This document shows, piece after piece, positions 44,927 through 56,100 of a stretch of 64,000 nucleotides of DNA (the first letter of the stretch is position 1; each line of letters starts with the position of its first letter). Both the position numbers and the translations under genes were made by a program. The notes under the pieces are model-generated. The model made no database searches. It saw only the letters and a list, made by a program, of their open reading frames with translations, and was not told where the DNA came from. Source of the stretch: Coprinus comatus (lineage: Eukaryota > Basidiomycota > Agaricomycetes > Agaricales > Agaricaceae); NCBI GenBank assembly GCA_034638255.1, contig JAWPGT010000027.1:248001-312000 (forward strand), read 5' to 3'.

Positions 44927-45510
44927 CACTACGCCACGGTATGGGTAATGCATATATTTTATCAAAAGAATATCAATGATATATCGATGGTTGGATTTTG
45001 GTAAAGCCCAGAGATTACTGAATATATATTAAAAACAAAAAATGGGTAATTTGGTGGCATTACCAAAATTTTACCTTAATGTTATTGATATTTGGAAATT
45101 GATAATATTCCAATATTGTTTTTGGTAATAAATTAGTATATTAGAGGCAGCACTGTGATAATACTGAAATGCCCATTTTAGTATTATTTTGATTGCACAC
45201 ATATATTTCAGTATTATTTTGATTATGCAAATATATGTGCGCAATCAAAATAATACTAAAATGGGCATTTCAGTATTATCACAGTACTGCCTCTATTATA
45301 CCATATTATTATTTTGAAAAATATCATAACATTACCAATTTCTAAATATCATTAACATTAGGGTAATATTTTGGTAATGCTAACAAATTACCCATTTTTT
45401 GTTTTTAATATATATTCAGTAATCTCTGGGCTTTACCAAAATCCAACCATCGATATATCATTGATATTCTTTTGATAAAATATATGCATTACCCATACCG
45501 TGGCGTAGTG
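44927..45510. mobile_element. 584-bp palindromic (foldback/MITE-like) element
   Basis: The left half CACTACGCCACGGTATGGGT... is repeated almost exactly in inverted orientation ending ACCCATACCGTGGCGTAGTG. Pairing extends through nearly the entire element, including GGGCATTTCAGTATTATCAC near the centre, leaving a short loop near 45220. TATG lies on both sides (44923-44926 and 45511-45514), a possible 4-bp target duplication. No coding capacity. Confidence 0.85.
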
Positions 45511-45514
45511 TATG

Positions 45515-46290
45515 AGTAGTCTACCCCGTCTCTCGGCACTTTCGCTTGTTTGGGCATTGAACACTCCCGCACTTGTGGTGGCTTCCAAGCATAGGATGCA
45601 CATTGGAAGCGTACTTGGATAGGTCGTGTATGTTATCATTTGGGCATCTGGATGACGTGGTAGATGATGCATGCATGCATTATGGTTAGGAAGGACTAGT
45701 ATTATTGTGAACCATCTCGTTTCTACAGTACGTATATCTACTCAACACAACATCGGCATACCTTTTCAAGCGCTCCACCTCTGTATCCTGTCGTACTGAA
45801 ATGGTGATAAAACAAAGGCCAGCCACAATGGTCGATGACTTTAATGAGAAATTCACAAGTGCTCTGTGCCCACTACTCCCCGGCATGTTGGATTTGTCTC
45901 GCTTCGTGTCATACGTATTCTCTGCATGAAATTATCGATTCCTGATTTCACAAGACATTTATTGAAGGTTTAATCGAGGAAAACGCTGAGCACTGGTACG
46001 TCACAAGCCTATCTTTTGTATTCAGCTATATTGATAATGCACTAGAACTACATAAAGACATCCGTAGCATTAAAAATGTCATCGATACTGGAATAATTCA
46101 TTATTTCAAGATCCCAAACATCATTCATCCAACAATAACCCAGCTCAACATGTAACCCTATTCTCCATGCCTTAATGCATCTCTTTCCATAGTGACCATC
46201 GCCACGAGTCTTGCTTTCTTTTTCCACGTTGTATAGAGGAGTCATAAGGAAGTCAAGTCGATAATCTTTGAAGACATAGAGTCTGTATGG
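45515..46290. other. Fragments of repeated host sequence
   Basis: Includes a segment at 46170-46255 (GCCTTAATGCATC..CACGAGTC..CACGTTGTATAGAGGA) related to 47690-47765, and ACTTTAATGAGAAATTCACA at 45838, similar to the DUF6535 tail coding region. No intact gene. Confidence 0.4.
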
Positions 46291-46960
46291 GCCGCGATAG
46301 ACAACTTTAATGTGAAATTGATGAAGAAATGGGGTATACATGAGGTTGTTGAGTCTGCTGGTGAAGGACCTAGAAAAATCGAACATATATCTACTTCTGA
46401 TACTTCGCAAGTTTAGCTCTTCCTGAAATACATCTAATAGCTCAAAGATGAAGACTTACACAATAAAAAAACTGGTCAAATCGTTTCAGCAATACACTCT
46501 GCTGAGGATCTACCCATGTCCACTACACCCTCCTCGTCAGCTCCCCTGTAATCCAACACATCACGTGTTGGTGCTCGAAATCCAATTTCACCACTTCTCT
46601 CACCATTGCAAGATCTAGAACAACATTCATCCAATGACCTTTCAATCATGCTTGCTGATCCTCATGCCAGGTCAGACGTCCCACCAGCCATGAATGTGAT
46701 TGGTATTCCGAAGTCAACCCACATCACCTCTTCCCAACAAGACATCCACCAGTCACAACTCACACGTTATCACACCTTCCTCACAATCAGATGCTATTGG
46801 ACTTGGGACCGTAAACCAAGCCACTCCCTCTGCGTCGGTACGAGATCTACAAAGCACTCTATCCACTCCATCTCTGTCTGCAATATCATGCCGAAGAGTT
46901 AACTTGTCCTCAGGCTTAACCACTACTTTTGGGACTGAATCTTTGTAACAGCATTATTAT
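46291..46960 (+). pseudogene. DUF6535 gene C-terminal fragment
   Basis: Reads GACAACTTTAATGTGAAATT then WGIHEVVES-like text, an intron-like stretch and the tail TGQIVSAIHSAEDLPMSTTP, LEQHSSN, ADPHARSDVPPAMNVIG, TSPLPNKTSTS and HVITPSSQSDA. These match the last exons of copies A and B. The frame is broken in several places and the first four exons are absent. Confidence 0.8.
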
Positions 46961-48108
46961 ATTGTAATATGGTGGTTCTTCGAAAGTATTCGAATTGTCA
47001 GAATGAGGGGATGATACGAAATAGTCCTGTAGTCTTTAGTAATGCTCGGAGGAAGGTTTGCCACCAATATATGTAAATGAATACATGCTTGTCCCCACAT
47101 CCGTACCTATACACACAAACATAGTCATTGACGTAACAAAGTATACACTTTACTATAAGAGTGTACCCCAGAATCAGCATATGTAAATATAATGGTGGGA
47201 TTTGTATGAAAGTTATGCAGTAGTCCAGTCGCATTTTGCTTACGCAGATTACTCTTGGGAGTTGTTCGGCATAGAAATATCCATTACGTCACTGTTCATC
47301 ACGTCATGAGGGGACGACTTCTCTCCCTGCTACGCTCTACTTCACTCGATCTGTGCTGGCTATGTTTGTCCTGAGCTCTTAGTTACCAACTTACCAGTCT
47401 CTGTACAGAGCCATACTTGTGCAGTCATCGCTTGAACAATTCCCACACGTCTTCAGATTTATACTGCTCTTCAGGCTCAGAGGATTCCTGTGTCTGTCCT
47501 CAACCAGTGCTTGGCTTAGACTGGTTGTGTATGGAGTCACTCAGGTCTCTGGTGGATTGTGTATGGATACTGTGTGGCTAGGAAGCACTAGTGTGAGTTA
47601 TGTTCACCTACCCAGAAAGCTTACAGCGTTTAACGTTTGGAGATCCTTAGAGAAAACCAAACATGTGGCCTTGGTTCTCCGAGCCTTAAGGCATCGCTTT
47701 CCGCAGCAACTGTCGTCACGAGTCTGTTTCCCTTGCCACGTTGTACAGAGGAACCATAAGAAGGAAGTCAATCAGATTGTGGTCAGGAAGGACTATGGTG
47801 ATTCATGACATCTAAACAGCACTCGACACAACATCAGCTTACCTTTTCACCCTCTACCTCTGTTACCCATCCTGTTTCATCTCAGTGATCCCTGTCAACG
47901 AGACAATCATTCGTTGAGGTACACACTAAACATGTGGCCTCTCCCAGCCTTAAGGCATATCAGACTATTTCCTCAGCCACCATTACCATGTGCATCCGTC
48001 AGAGGAATTACCAGATATGTAGGTTGTTCCGAACATGTGGTTAATAATGTTTCAATAAAAAAGTTTATTCCTGCTAAAACGTGGTGCATGTATGCACTGC
48101 GCAGGTAC
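46961..48108. other. Repetitive host sequence without an intact gene
   Basis: 47285-47400 (CATCACGTCATGAGGGGACG ... GATCTGTGCTGGCTATG) belongs to the same repeated unit as 32720. An open frame at 47419-47808 has no recognised domain. 47690-47770 and 47930-48010 share GCCTTAAGGCAT and TCAGAGGAA-like text. These look like stacked fragments of one repeated family. Confidence 0.4.
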
Positions 48109-48667
48109 AATTACTTTGTTCCGATTTTCTTCTTAGGTTAACTTGCACACTTTTGTGTTCAACTTCGAACTTCAAGGTTCTCTCTAAGGTTGTAGTACCG
48201 GTCCGAAAGGTCTGGTATAATCCGCCATGTTTTGGTCCTCCGTTCTCCCCTCTCTCCCTTTCTCTCTGGGGCATCCGTCACTTTCATTGCCTCTTGCTCT
48301 CTCAGTGCTATTGTCTTCACCTTTGTCTTTATTATTCATGGATCTAACCTATCTCTTATCCACTACACCTCCTACGAATCGATCTAAATTGCCCGATGAG
48401 GAGGATAGGATGTCACTACCACTTTTTCTTCCTCCTCCATCTGTCCTTGATCTTGTTCATCCACCAGTCACGGCTGATTCGGGTGTTCGGGGAGCCGTGG
48501 ATGACGAGTCTGTATGGGGATGGTCACGGAGGAAGAAAAAAGAGACTGATAACGATATTATCACGTTCGTCATCTTTCACATTTCTCTCATTCTGACGCA
48601 GTTCTCATTTAAGACTATGATTGAGAGAATTTCTGCAATGAGGCAACCCAGTTCTGTAAACATGTAA
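48109..48667 (+). other. Possible short gene of a repeated host family
   Basis: The 5' part parallels 32870-33080 (CGCCATGTTTTGGTCC, CTCTCCCTTTCTC). The frame from ATG at 48338 gives MDLTYLLSTTPPTNRSKL, VRGAVDDESVWGWSRRKKKE and a hydrophobic C-terminus (IITFVIFHISLILTQF). The related copy at 33080 has lost the ATG. No family recognised. Confidence 0.35.
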
Positions 48668-50373
48668 GTGTGCTTCTAGATTTTCAGTAATTTTAAAGCC
48701 TACGTTTCCTTGATGTTCTATTTTAGTGCATTGTCCAGGGTTATTGACATATCAACCATCACGTCCTAACCACAACCCTCTCTCACATCCTAACACTGTT
48801 AATCCTCTGCTTCACTTGATTTTCTGGCTGTCTGCTGTCTGTTTCTGACATAGACTTACTGTGAGTCATGTGGTTTATGCGGTATGTGCATATACTCAAC
48901 ACAACATTGGCGTACCCTTTTCAAGCTCTATAACTTCTACTACCTTTCTACTACAATGATGATTGACATAAATATCATTGTTGACGAAACATGATGAAGA
49001 CCTGTGGTCTGTTTAGGCCTTGATTGACGATGACTTTAATGGGAAACTAAGGCGTATATGGGGCATATATGATGAAATATCGCATACAATGGAGGAAAAT
49101 GTAGTTTATATACAAATTTCTGGTATGTCGCAAGGTTCATTTCCTGTAATGTATTATATCTGACAGAAATGTCTGCCAATCTTGCTTCAAAACGATCAAC
49201 ATATCACAAATGAACTTCAGTTCTCCCACTATCCTATCCTCGTCTTCCTAAAAATATTAATTTCATTCATCACACCAAACTTACTGTCAATATACTCATG
49301 CCAAGAAAGAAGACAACTGCTTGATTGACATCTAGGACGAAAGAAAACATGTCCTCAACCAAAGTTGGACTTAATTCGATTTTTGATCCTCAAGATCCGG
49401 AAACCACTTCTTCTAAATCCACTATGCCCTCCAATTCTCTTAACAAAGAAAGTACAGACTGCGATCCCTAGGTTTCATCATTAACTCAGGAAAATGAGAA
49501 TCATACAGGGACCTGTGGTACATCGCAAGATCATAACCTCTAGTGACACATACCTCATATCATATTACAACTACCAAAAGAAACAACCGTCCGAGCCGCA
49601 GTAACCAACCGAAACAAAACTTGTTACGAAATTGGACCTTATCATCTCAAGGCATTTGAACCTTAATTCTGACAAAAGCAACTCCACTATACTCATTAAC
49701 CCTAGTTCTGAACCCTACTTGATCATAGCAAACCAATCGAGATTCGAAGCAGATTTCAAGTTTGTACGTCTCCGAAACTACTATGTATGCTCTTGATGTC
49801 ATGCATGATATATAACCATACTCACTTGAAGAGACTCTTTAAAAGGCCTTGTTGTCGACTCGTTGGAGGAAATATATGTCTCCTCAATTATCTGTACAAT
49901 TTCTACGGTGATTCGCTTTTGGTTCATTATTCATCCAATACTCGATCCTCCGATGACTTAGTATCTCGCACATGCGATAGTTGTAAATCAAGGGATGTTG
50001 AAAACTGATGGACTCAGAGTCGGCAATTGTCACCACCCACCAGGGCACATTACATATGAGAGGATAGCATGTTTCAGTCAGAGTAATGGAAGGTGGGCAT
50101 TAAAATGTTTGAGATTGACACTCACTACCCAAAATTGATTAAGCGCTGATCTTGAGAATCAGGTGTTGGCCGCCATGTGCATAAAACAACCATCAGGGCT
50201 TGAAGGTCTAATGTATTATTTTGTCACACATATGTATCTAGTTCCGTGAAAGGAAACTCGCTATCTTATTTTTAACAAGAGTCAAAGCTGGTTGGCTTAA
50301 TTTCAAGCTTGGGTGATGCGAAAGCTCATGCCATGTTTCAGGAACCGCAGCAGTTTCGCTGCTCAAGCCACCT
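48668..50373. other. Degenerate region with small DUF6535-like fragment
   Basis: 48665-48860 is another copy of the 3' unit at 25470 and 43480. 49030-49160 (GATGACTTTAATGGGAAACT ... GGTATGTCGCAAGG ...) resembles the end of DUF6535 exon 5 and its following intron. 49340-49540 is Ser/Thr-rich like the DUF6535 tail but broken. 50280-50345 resembles 25665-25740. Open frame 49787-50008 is unassigned. Confidence 0.45.
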
Positions 50374-50490
50374 TGATTCAAGTTTCGGCTGGCTTGGATT
50401 TCAAGGTGAGCTCACTTGAGCATCAATAGCAGCTTCAACGGCTTAATCCGCTTAATTGGCTAATATTGTAATGGTGTATGTACAGTATAT
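50374..50490. repeat. Dispersed repeat with 38-bp imperfect palindrome, copy 2
   Basis: Almost identical to 4826-4941, starting ACCTTGATTCAAGTTTCGGC and ending near TGTACAGTATAT. Confidence 0.65.
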
Positions 50491-50839
50491 AGAGCTTGTA
50501 GTTCTGATCTTAAAAAAGGAAAAATATTTTGTCAAAACATGATATTATATCTACTGCAGAATACAATAAAGTGACGAATTTAAAGAGTCAAAAGCAGCAG
50601 TAGAATCCGAAGCCAATCAAGCCAATGGAGCAAAAGAATCCGATGAATCATGAAAGTCAATTATCCTAAGAAGACAAATAATCTATTGGAGCAAAAGAAT
50701 CCAAAAGGAGAAAAAACCAATGGAGCGAAATAACCGAAAAAATCTAATGAAGGAAAGAAATCCAATGGAGCAAAAGAACCCAATAGAGTGGAAAAAAATA
50801 ATGTCAAGGACCAGTAATTTGACTCGTAGTGTAAGTTTG
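50491..50839. repeat. A-rich segment with degenerate GGAGCAAAAGAATCC repeats
   Basis: Between 50620 and 50790 variants of CCAATGGAGCAAAAGAATCC occur at least five times, irregularly spaced. Not coding. Confidence 0.55.
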
Positions 50840-51676
50840 TTACAACTCACAAGGTTTCTCAGACTTCTTAGCGTTATCTACTAGCCTTGAATAAACCTTT
50901 GCCTGTTTGTAGGCATAGCATCTCAATGCAATGCGTGCATGACTCGTATCCATTGGAGATAAAATGGAGTCATCACCCATTTTCTTCCAAAGTGTTTGCC
51001 AATTCAAAAAGGAATGTTTGGTGTGTTTGATTTCTTCTTCAAGAATTTCAACTTCTTCATGTAGACGCTGTAAGTTAGCTCGAGTACGGAACCACCTAAC
51101 GCGATCAACTGGTGTGATAATATTAGATTGTACACACATCAAAATAAGATTAAATACTCACGTTCATGATGCCATTTTTCTTCTGAAGTACCCTCCGGTT
51201 TCCCAACAACCCAGAACCATGGCTCCTTTCTACTTGAATCCCCTAACTCGCTGAGCCCATACATGTTTTTCCCCCACAAATCCGTTGAATGTAGTGGTTT
51301 GAGCTCTGATGTCTCCGGGAGGCCCAAGTTTATAAGGGCATCATAAGCCAGGCAATATCGTTGAGCAGAGAGGACCTTTTCTTTTTCAATAGACTGTAGG
51401 ATTGTCATAGCACAGGTATTGGGATGAGTACCGAAAACTTGCTGTCTCTTCTCGATTCGGTACATGTTGTGTAAGTGAATGTTTGTACGTAGATCATTGA
51501 TGGCATCATATGCCTGACCCAATCGGATTTCAAACTCGACCTTAGCAAACATGTCGTGAAGTGGAAGTAGCTCTGCAAGCTCCTCACGTTTCGAATTGAT
51601 GCTTGCTGATCAGATTAGAAGGGATTTGAACAGAGAGGAGTTCGGGTGAGGTGGTGGTATCAATTGGGGGTATTTC

Positions 51677-51990
51677 TGTCAGCGAATTATTATTGGGGTA
51701 AACTCGCAGATCTGATTCCCGTTATCACTTCTTTATGATATCCATGTGCTACTGTTTGTCACCTGTCCTCCTCATGTAGTTCCCATCTGTCAATCTTTTA
51801 TTATCACATGTGTTCTATTTCTCATGTCGTCTATTTTCTGTTATCACATGTGAATTACTTGTTGTATATATATGTCGCGTACAAGTCCTGTAGTCCTTGT
51901 CCGCTTACACCCGAATACAACACTTGTGGCATCCTACACTCAGCTAAGGTGTTCACCTCAGTACTTTACGTCTTCGTCATATTCCAACAA
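51677..51990. mobile_element. Solo LTR, target duplication ATTTC
   Basis: 314 bp, TGTCAGCGAATT ... TATTCCAACA, the inverted equivalent of the solo LTR at 38887-39198. Flanked by ATTTC at 51672-51676 and 51991-51995. It contains TATATATATG, a possible TATA box. Confidence 0.92.
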
Positions 51991-52007
51991 TTTCGAGCAT
52001 GGGACAT

Positions 52008-52536
52008 GTTACGGTTTCATATTTATCACAACTAATCATTAGAACTAATGATGGACGATAGTGTACTTTCTCTTACTCATTTCACATAGCCTTGGACTAC
52101 TGTTTCGTATAGCCTTGGACTAGTACTTTCTACGGACTTCCACTTGTCGTTTCACTCACCGTTTCAGCTGTAGATAGTTTCACTCTCCTGTCTCACATGT
52201 ATCAAACATAGCCTACAACCTGTACTCGTAGTTGTATAAATACATGGACAGCGACAGAGATTAAGCTTCAGCTTAATACTCTCGTTCCTCTCTAGTTCTC
52301 TCTGCTATCTCGCTCTCATCCTCTGCTTGATAACCCCAGAACTCGGAGTCAGCTCTAACTCTTGCACGAACGGCTTACTAGTAAGGAACACCTGTGATCT
52401 ACAGTCTGAGTACTGTGGAGGTCGTCCCCCGAAAGTAGTCTCAGTAAGAGTAGACGTTCTCCTCCTACGAGCATCTTGAAGAGATCCATCGTAGCATCGT
52501 CTATACCGAAACGGAGGTATAGGCAAGATTATAACA
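52008..52536 (+). mobile_element. Solo Gypsy LTR, target duplication GGACA
   Basis: 529 bp, TGTTACGGTTTC ... AGATTATAACA, an inverted copy of the LTR at 33878-34397. Flanked by GGACA at 52003-52007 and 52537-52541. Only 17 bp separate it from the preceding solo LTR. Confidence 0.93.
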
Positions 52537-52744
52537 GGACATGCAGCCTTCAACTCAATCGTCCATTGAGTAATTAGAGAACGCAGTTCGGACCTTTTGA
52601 AGTCAATAATTGCGGGTTCAAGAGTTTCTTCCTTAAGTTTATTAATAAGTAGACATCTAAACAATAAAAACTGTGTCAGAAGAGACAGAAACTTTATAAT
52701 TTTGAGATAAATAACACACTGATCCAACTCTATCTTGAGTGCTG

Positions 52745-53125
52745 TGTTGAAAGCAACGCGTATGCATGTAGACATAGCAATATAATGATACGCACGAAGT
52801 GGTAGTTAGTATGTTTGCTTGGTGGAGAGAATAGAGTGTAAGAGAACTTGGTAGTTCGAGAACTGTGAAATACAGGAGAGAATGTACACTACTTATATGA
52901 TAATGAAGTGGTCCGTGCTACGACTAGAAAGGAGTCAGGTGTTTACTACATGTCAAGTAATTATACATGAAACAGGAGTTGAAACAGGAGTTGAAACACA
53001 TAAGTGAAACACTAACTACAACCAATAAGGAGCTGCCATATAATGCAAAGCATAATGAAATGATGAAAGTGAAACGAAATGAAAATGTCATGTGACTATC
53101 TAATAATAGTCTGTATTTTCCAACA
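52745..53125 (-). repeat. Copia 1 3' LTR
   Basis: TGTTGAAAGC ... TTTTCCAACA. On the minus strand it is preceded by the polypurine tract GAAAAGGGGAG (53126-53140 region). Confidence 0.9.
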
Positions 53126-53149
53126 CTCCCCTTTTCGTAAGTGTAGTCG

Positions 53150-56100
53150 ACAATTAAGCGCCAATACTCACTAGTCCATATTATTTTTTAAGGTGCGCTT
53201 GGAAGCAGCAAAGGTTGGGGATGAAAACACTAAACCGAAGTGACTGTTCCTGAAGTTCTCAAATTTGACTCAACCAAGGTTCTTTGTAAGAAGATCTGCA
53301 GGATTGGAAGTGCCAGGGATGAAAAACAATAGAACCTTCTTGTCAGCAAGACATTGCCGAATGAAGTGGAATTTGATGTCAATGTGTTTTGACCTCTTCT
53401 CAACTGTAGGGTTTTGAGTGATGAAGAGGGAGCCCATGTTGTCTCCACAAATTTCCATTGGTTCACCGTTAGATAAACCAAGTTCCATCATTAGCTGACG
53501 GATCCACACAGCTTGATGGCAGCTATCAGAAAGCGCCATATATTCAGCCTCAGTAGAGGACAAGGCAACTGTCTTTTGCGATCAACTGACCCATGCAACT
53601 GGACAGGAGGCTAGAGACGTAAAGTAGCCTGTCTGAGAATGACGGTCTGTTGGATCACTATCCCAATCTGAATCACTATAGGTGATAAAACCTTCACCTT
53701 TTCCTCCATCAAGCACCATGTGGTATTCCTTGGTAGTGAGAAGGTATCGGCAAATGTATAGAGCACGCTTGAGATGCTCTTCAGTAGGGTTGTGGGCATG
53801 TTGACTCAATTTAGTAACTGCAAACCCAATGTCTGGGCGAGTTCCAATCATCAAGTACAACAGTGATCCAATCACCTGTTGGTAGCGTGTTCAAAGCGTG
53901 GCGTTGACAGGACCGGTGTTAGGAATGGCATGGTAACCTTCTGGCAGCGGAGTTCGCGCCAGTTTGGTTTCTCTGCCTGCACCATCAATCTTAAATCGTT
54001 CAAGGATCTTCTGTAAGTAAGAAGCCTGATCCAAGAAGATTTTTCGATTTTTCCTATCACGGCAGATGCACATACCTAGAAATTCTTTAACTTCACCGGC
54101 ATCACGGCATTCCCAACGCTTCATGAACTTCCCTTTTAACTTTTTAAGTAGGGCGGAGTCATTTCCCATGAATAGTACGTCATCGACATAAACAACGGCA
54201 ATGCAGATCTTGCCAGTTTTCTTGTCTTGGTAGATGTATACGCCAGCATTGGATTCGCATCGACTGAAGCCAAGGTCTTTCATGGAAGTTGCCATTTCCT
54301 TCCACCAGGCCAGTCCGGCTTGTTTAAGGCCGTACAATGCGCGACGTAACCTCCAGACTTTATTCTCCTTCCCTTCCTGGATGAAACCTTCAGGTTGTTT
54401 CATGTAGATTTCTTCATCCAGTTTTCCGTATAAGTACGCTGTCTTTACGTCAACAGCCTCGATATCCCAATCATTCAGAGCTGCTAAGCCAAGAAGGATA
54501 CGAGTGGATTCATAACGTACGACTGGAGAAAATAGTTCATCAAAATCGATACCTTCGACTTGAGAGAAACCTTTTGCCACAAGATGAGCATGTTTCCGGC
54601 CATCTCCTTTGACATTGAAAACCCATCAGTTTTGAATAGCTTTCCTCCCCTTAGGGAGATCCACGATTTCGTATACCTTGCACTTCTTAAGCGCTGTCAA
54701 CTCTTCTTTGCATGCTTCCAGCCATTTCTGTCTTTCTTCTGGATCAAGTTTGCCAAGATCACGGAATTGAACAGGGATTTGTGCAGCATTACTATGTGCA
54801 AGTTTGGCTTTTGTCAGCAAAATATTAATCCATTCTAACCCCCCTTCCCTGGAAAGCCGTTGTTGCATTTCATCCTCATCTTCAGGAGGTGCAGCAGGAT
54901 TGCGCTCCCCTTGACTCTCCATCCAACGTTTATAGTTTTCAGCATATTGCTCAAGCCGTTGGCGAGCTTCTTCGTCAGATAGATTTTGAGGTCTGCCACG
55001 AGGCATCTTGAACTGGTTTGATGGACCGGGTTCTTCCAGAGAAATAGTATCATAATCACGGAGAATTTCAGATGGATGCTTATGTCCGTAAGCATTATCG
55101 GGTCTTTCCGGGATTTTTCGTTCACGGCCAGAATGGTGCAGTTTGAAAGAAGGACCTTCTTGAGCACGTTTTGGTAAGGGACGTTGTGCTCGTTCAGGTT
55201 GAGAACTTCCTGGTATCCCGGGCGGATAATAATGATCTCTATGATCGTGATTGTGATCATCATGATGGTGATGATCAAGGGAGTCCTCACTCGCATAACT
55301 CAATCCATCATCTTCATCCTCTGTTTCGACTTTTGGTCGTCTGGAGAGAGATTTAGGAGGGGGAGTTGGAGGAGGTGGGATAGAGGGATCGCGAGCTGGT
55401 GGGGCAGGCGGATCTGAAGGTTGAGTAGGATTACTCGGTGTCTTCGGAGGAATAGCAGGGGGATCTGCTGGGAAGTCGAAGTAATCTGTATCTGATCCAT
55501 CATCTGACATTCCATCAAAGAGGTCATCAGGAGGATTTGGAGGTGTTGTTCGTAGATCTCTACGTCGATCAGTGGCTGTTGATTCACATTTAGGGAACCA
55601 CTCTTCCTCAAAGATTGCTGTGTGAGCCGTATAAATAATGTTTCCCTTTTGGTGACCCATGAACTTTAAGTTACGACCATCATAACCCAAAAAGATCATT
55701 GTCTCCGACTTGGCTGCGAGTTTATTTTCGCACACAGCAGGCGGCAGGTACACGTAAGCTCCACATCCAAACACATGTAAACCATTTACATTAGGTTTAT
55801 TTCCGTGCATTAATTCAAATGGTGTTCGATACTCGAGACGTTTCATTGGTGTTCTATTATAGATATGAATTGCCGTTTCCACAGCAAATTCCCACCAATT
55901 CTCCGGACAGCATGCATGAAGTCGCATGGCTTCAGACTTCTCGCAAATCGTACGATTCAAGCGTTCAGCACATCCGTTCTGCTCATGAATGTGAGGAGCA
56001 GTATTCTCGTGAACAATACTGGCTAAGCTAAACAAATTTCTCAATTTGTCCGAAATGTATTCCCCCCCATTATCTGCGTGGACTCGTTTAACCTTTTTCC

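Larger units (their letters stand above)
50840..52744 (-). pseudogene. C-terminal part of a second KDZ transposase (CxC1/CxC2-Kyakuja-like)
   Basis: On the minus strand, in order: ALKIELDQ|intron|INKLKEETLEPAIIDFKRSE with LRSLITQWTIELKAACP (52744-52542), PELLSVQIPSNL, REELAELLPLHDMFAKVEF and RLGQAYDAINDLRTNI (about 51590-51470), DALINLGLP, EPWFWVVGKPEG, then RVRWFRTRANLQRLHEEVEI and LNWQTLWKKMGDD. This series, with R-W-x-A-R-A and an EEV..LQEEM-like coiled end, is the C-terminus of Kyakuja-type KDZ transposases. It differs from the transposase at 9684. Two solo LTRs lie inside it, the frame slips near 51592, and Copia 1 interrupts it at 52745. The upstream part should lie beyond the window. 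Confidence 0.75.
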
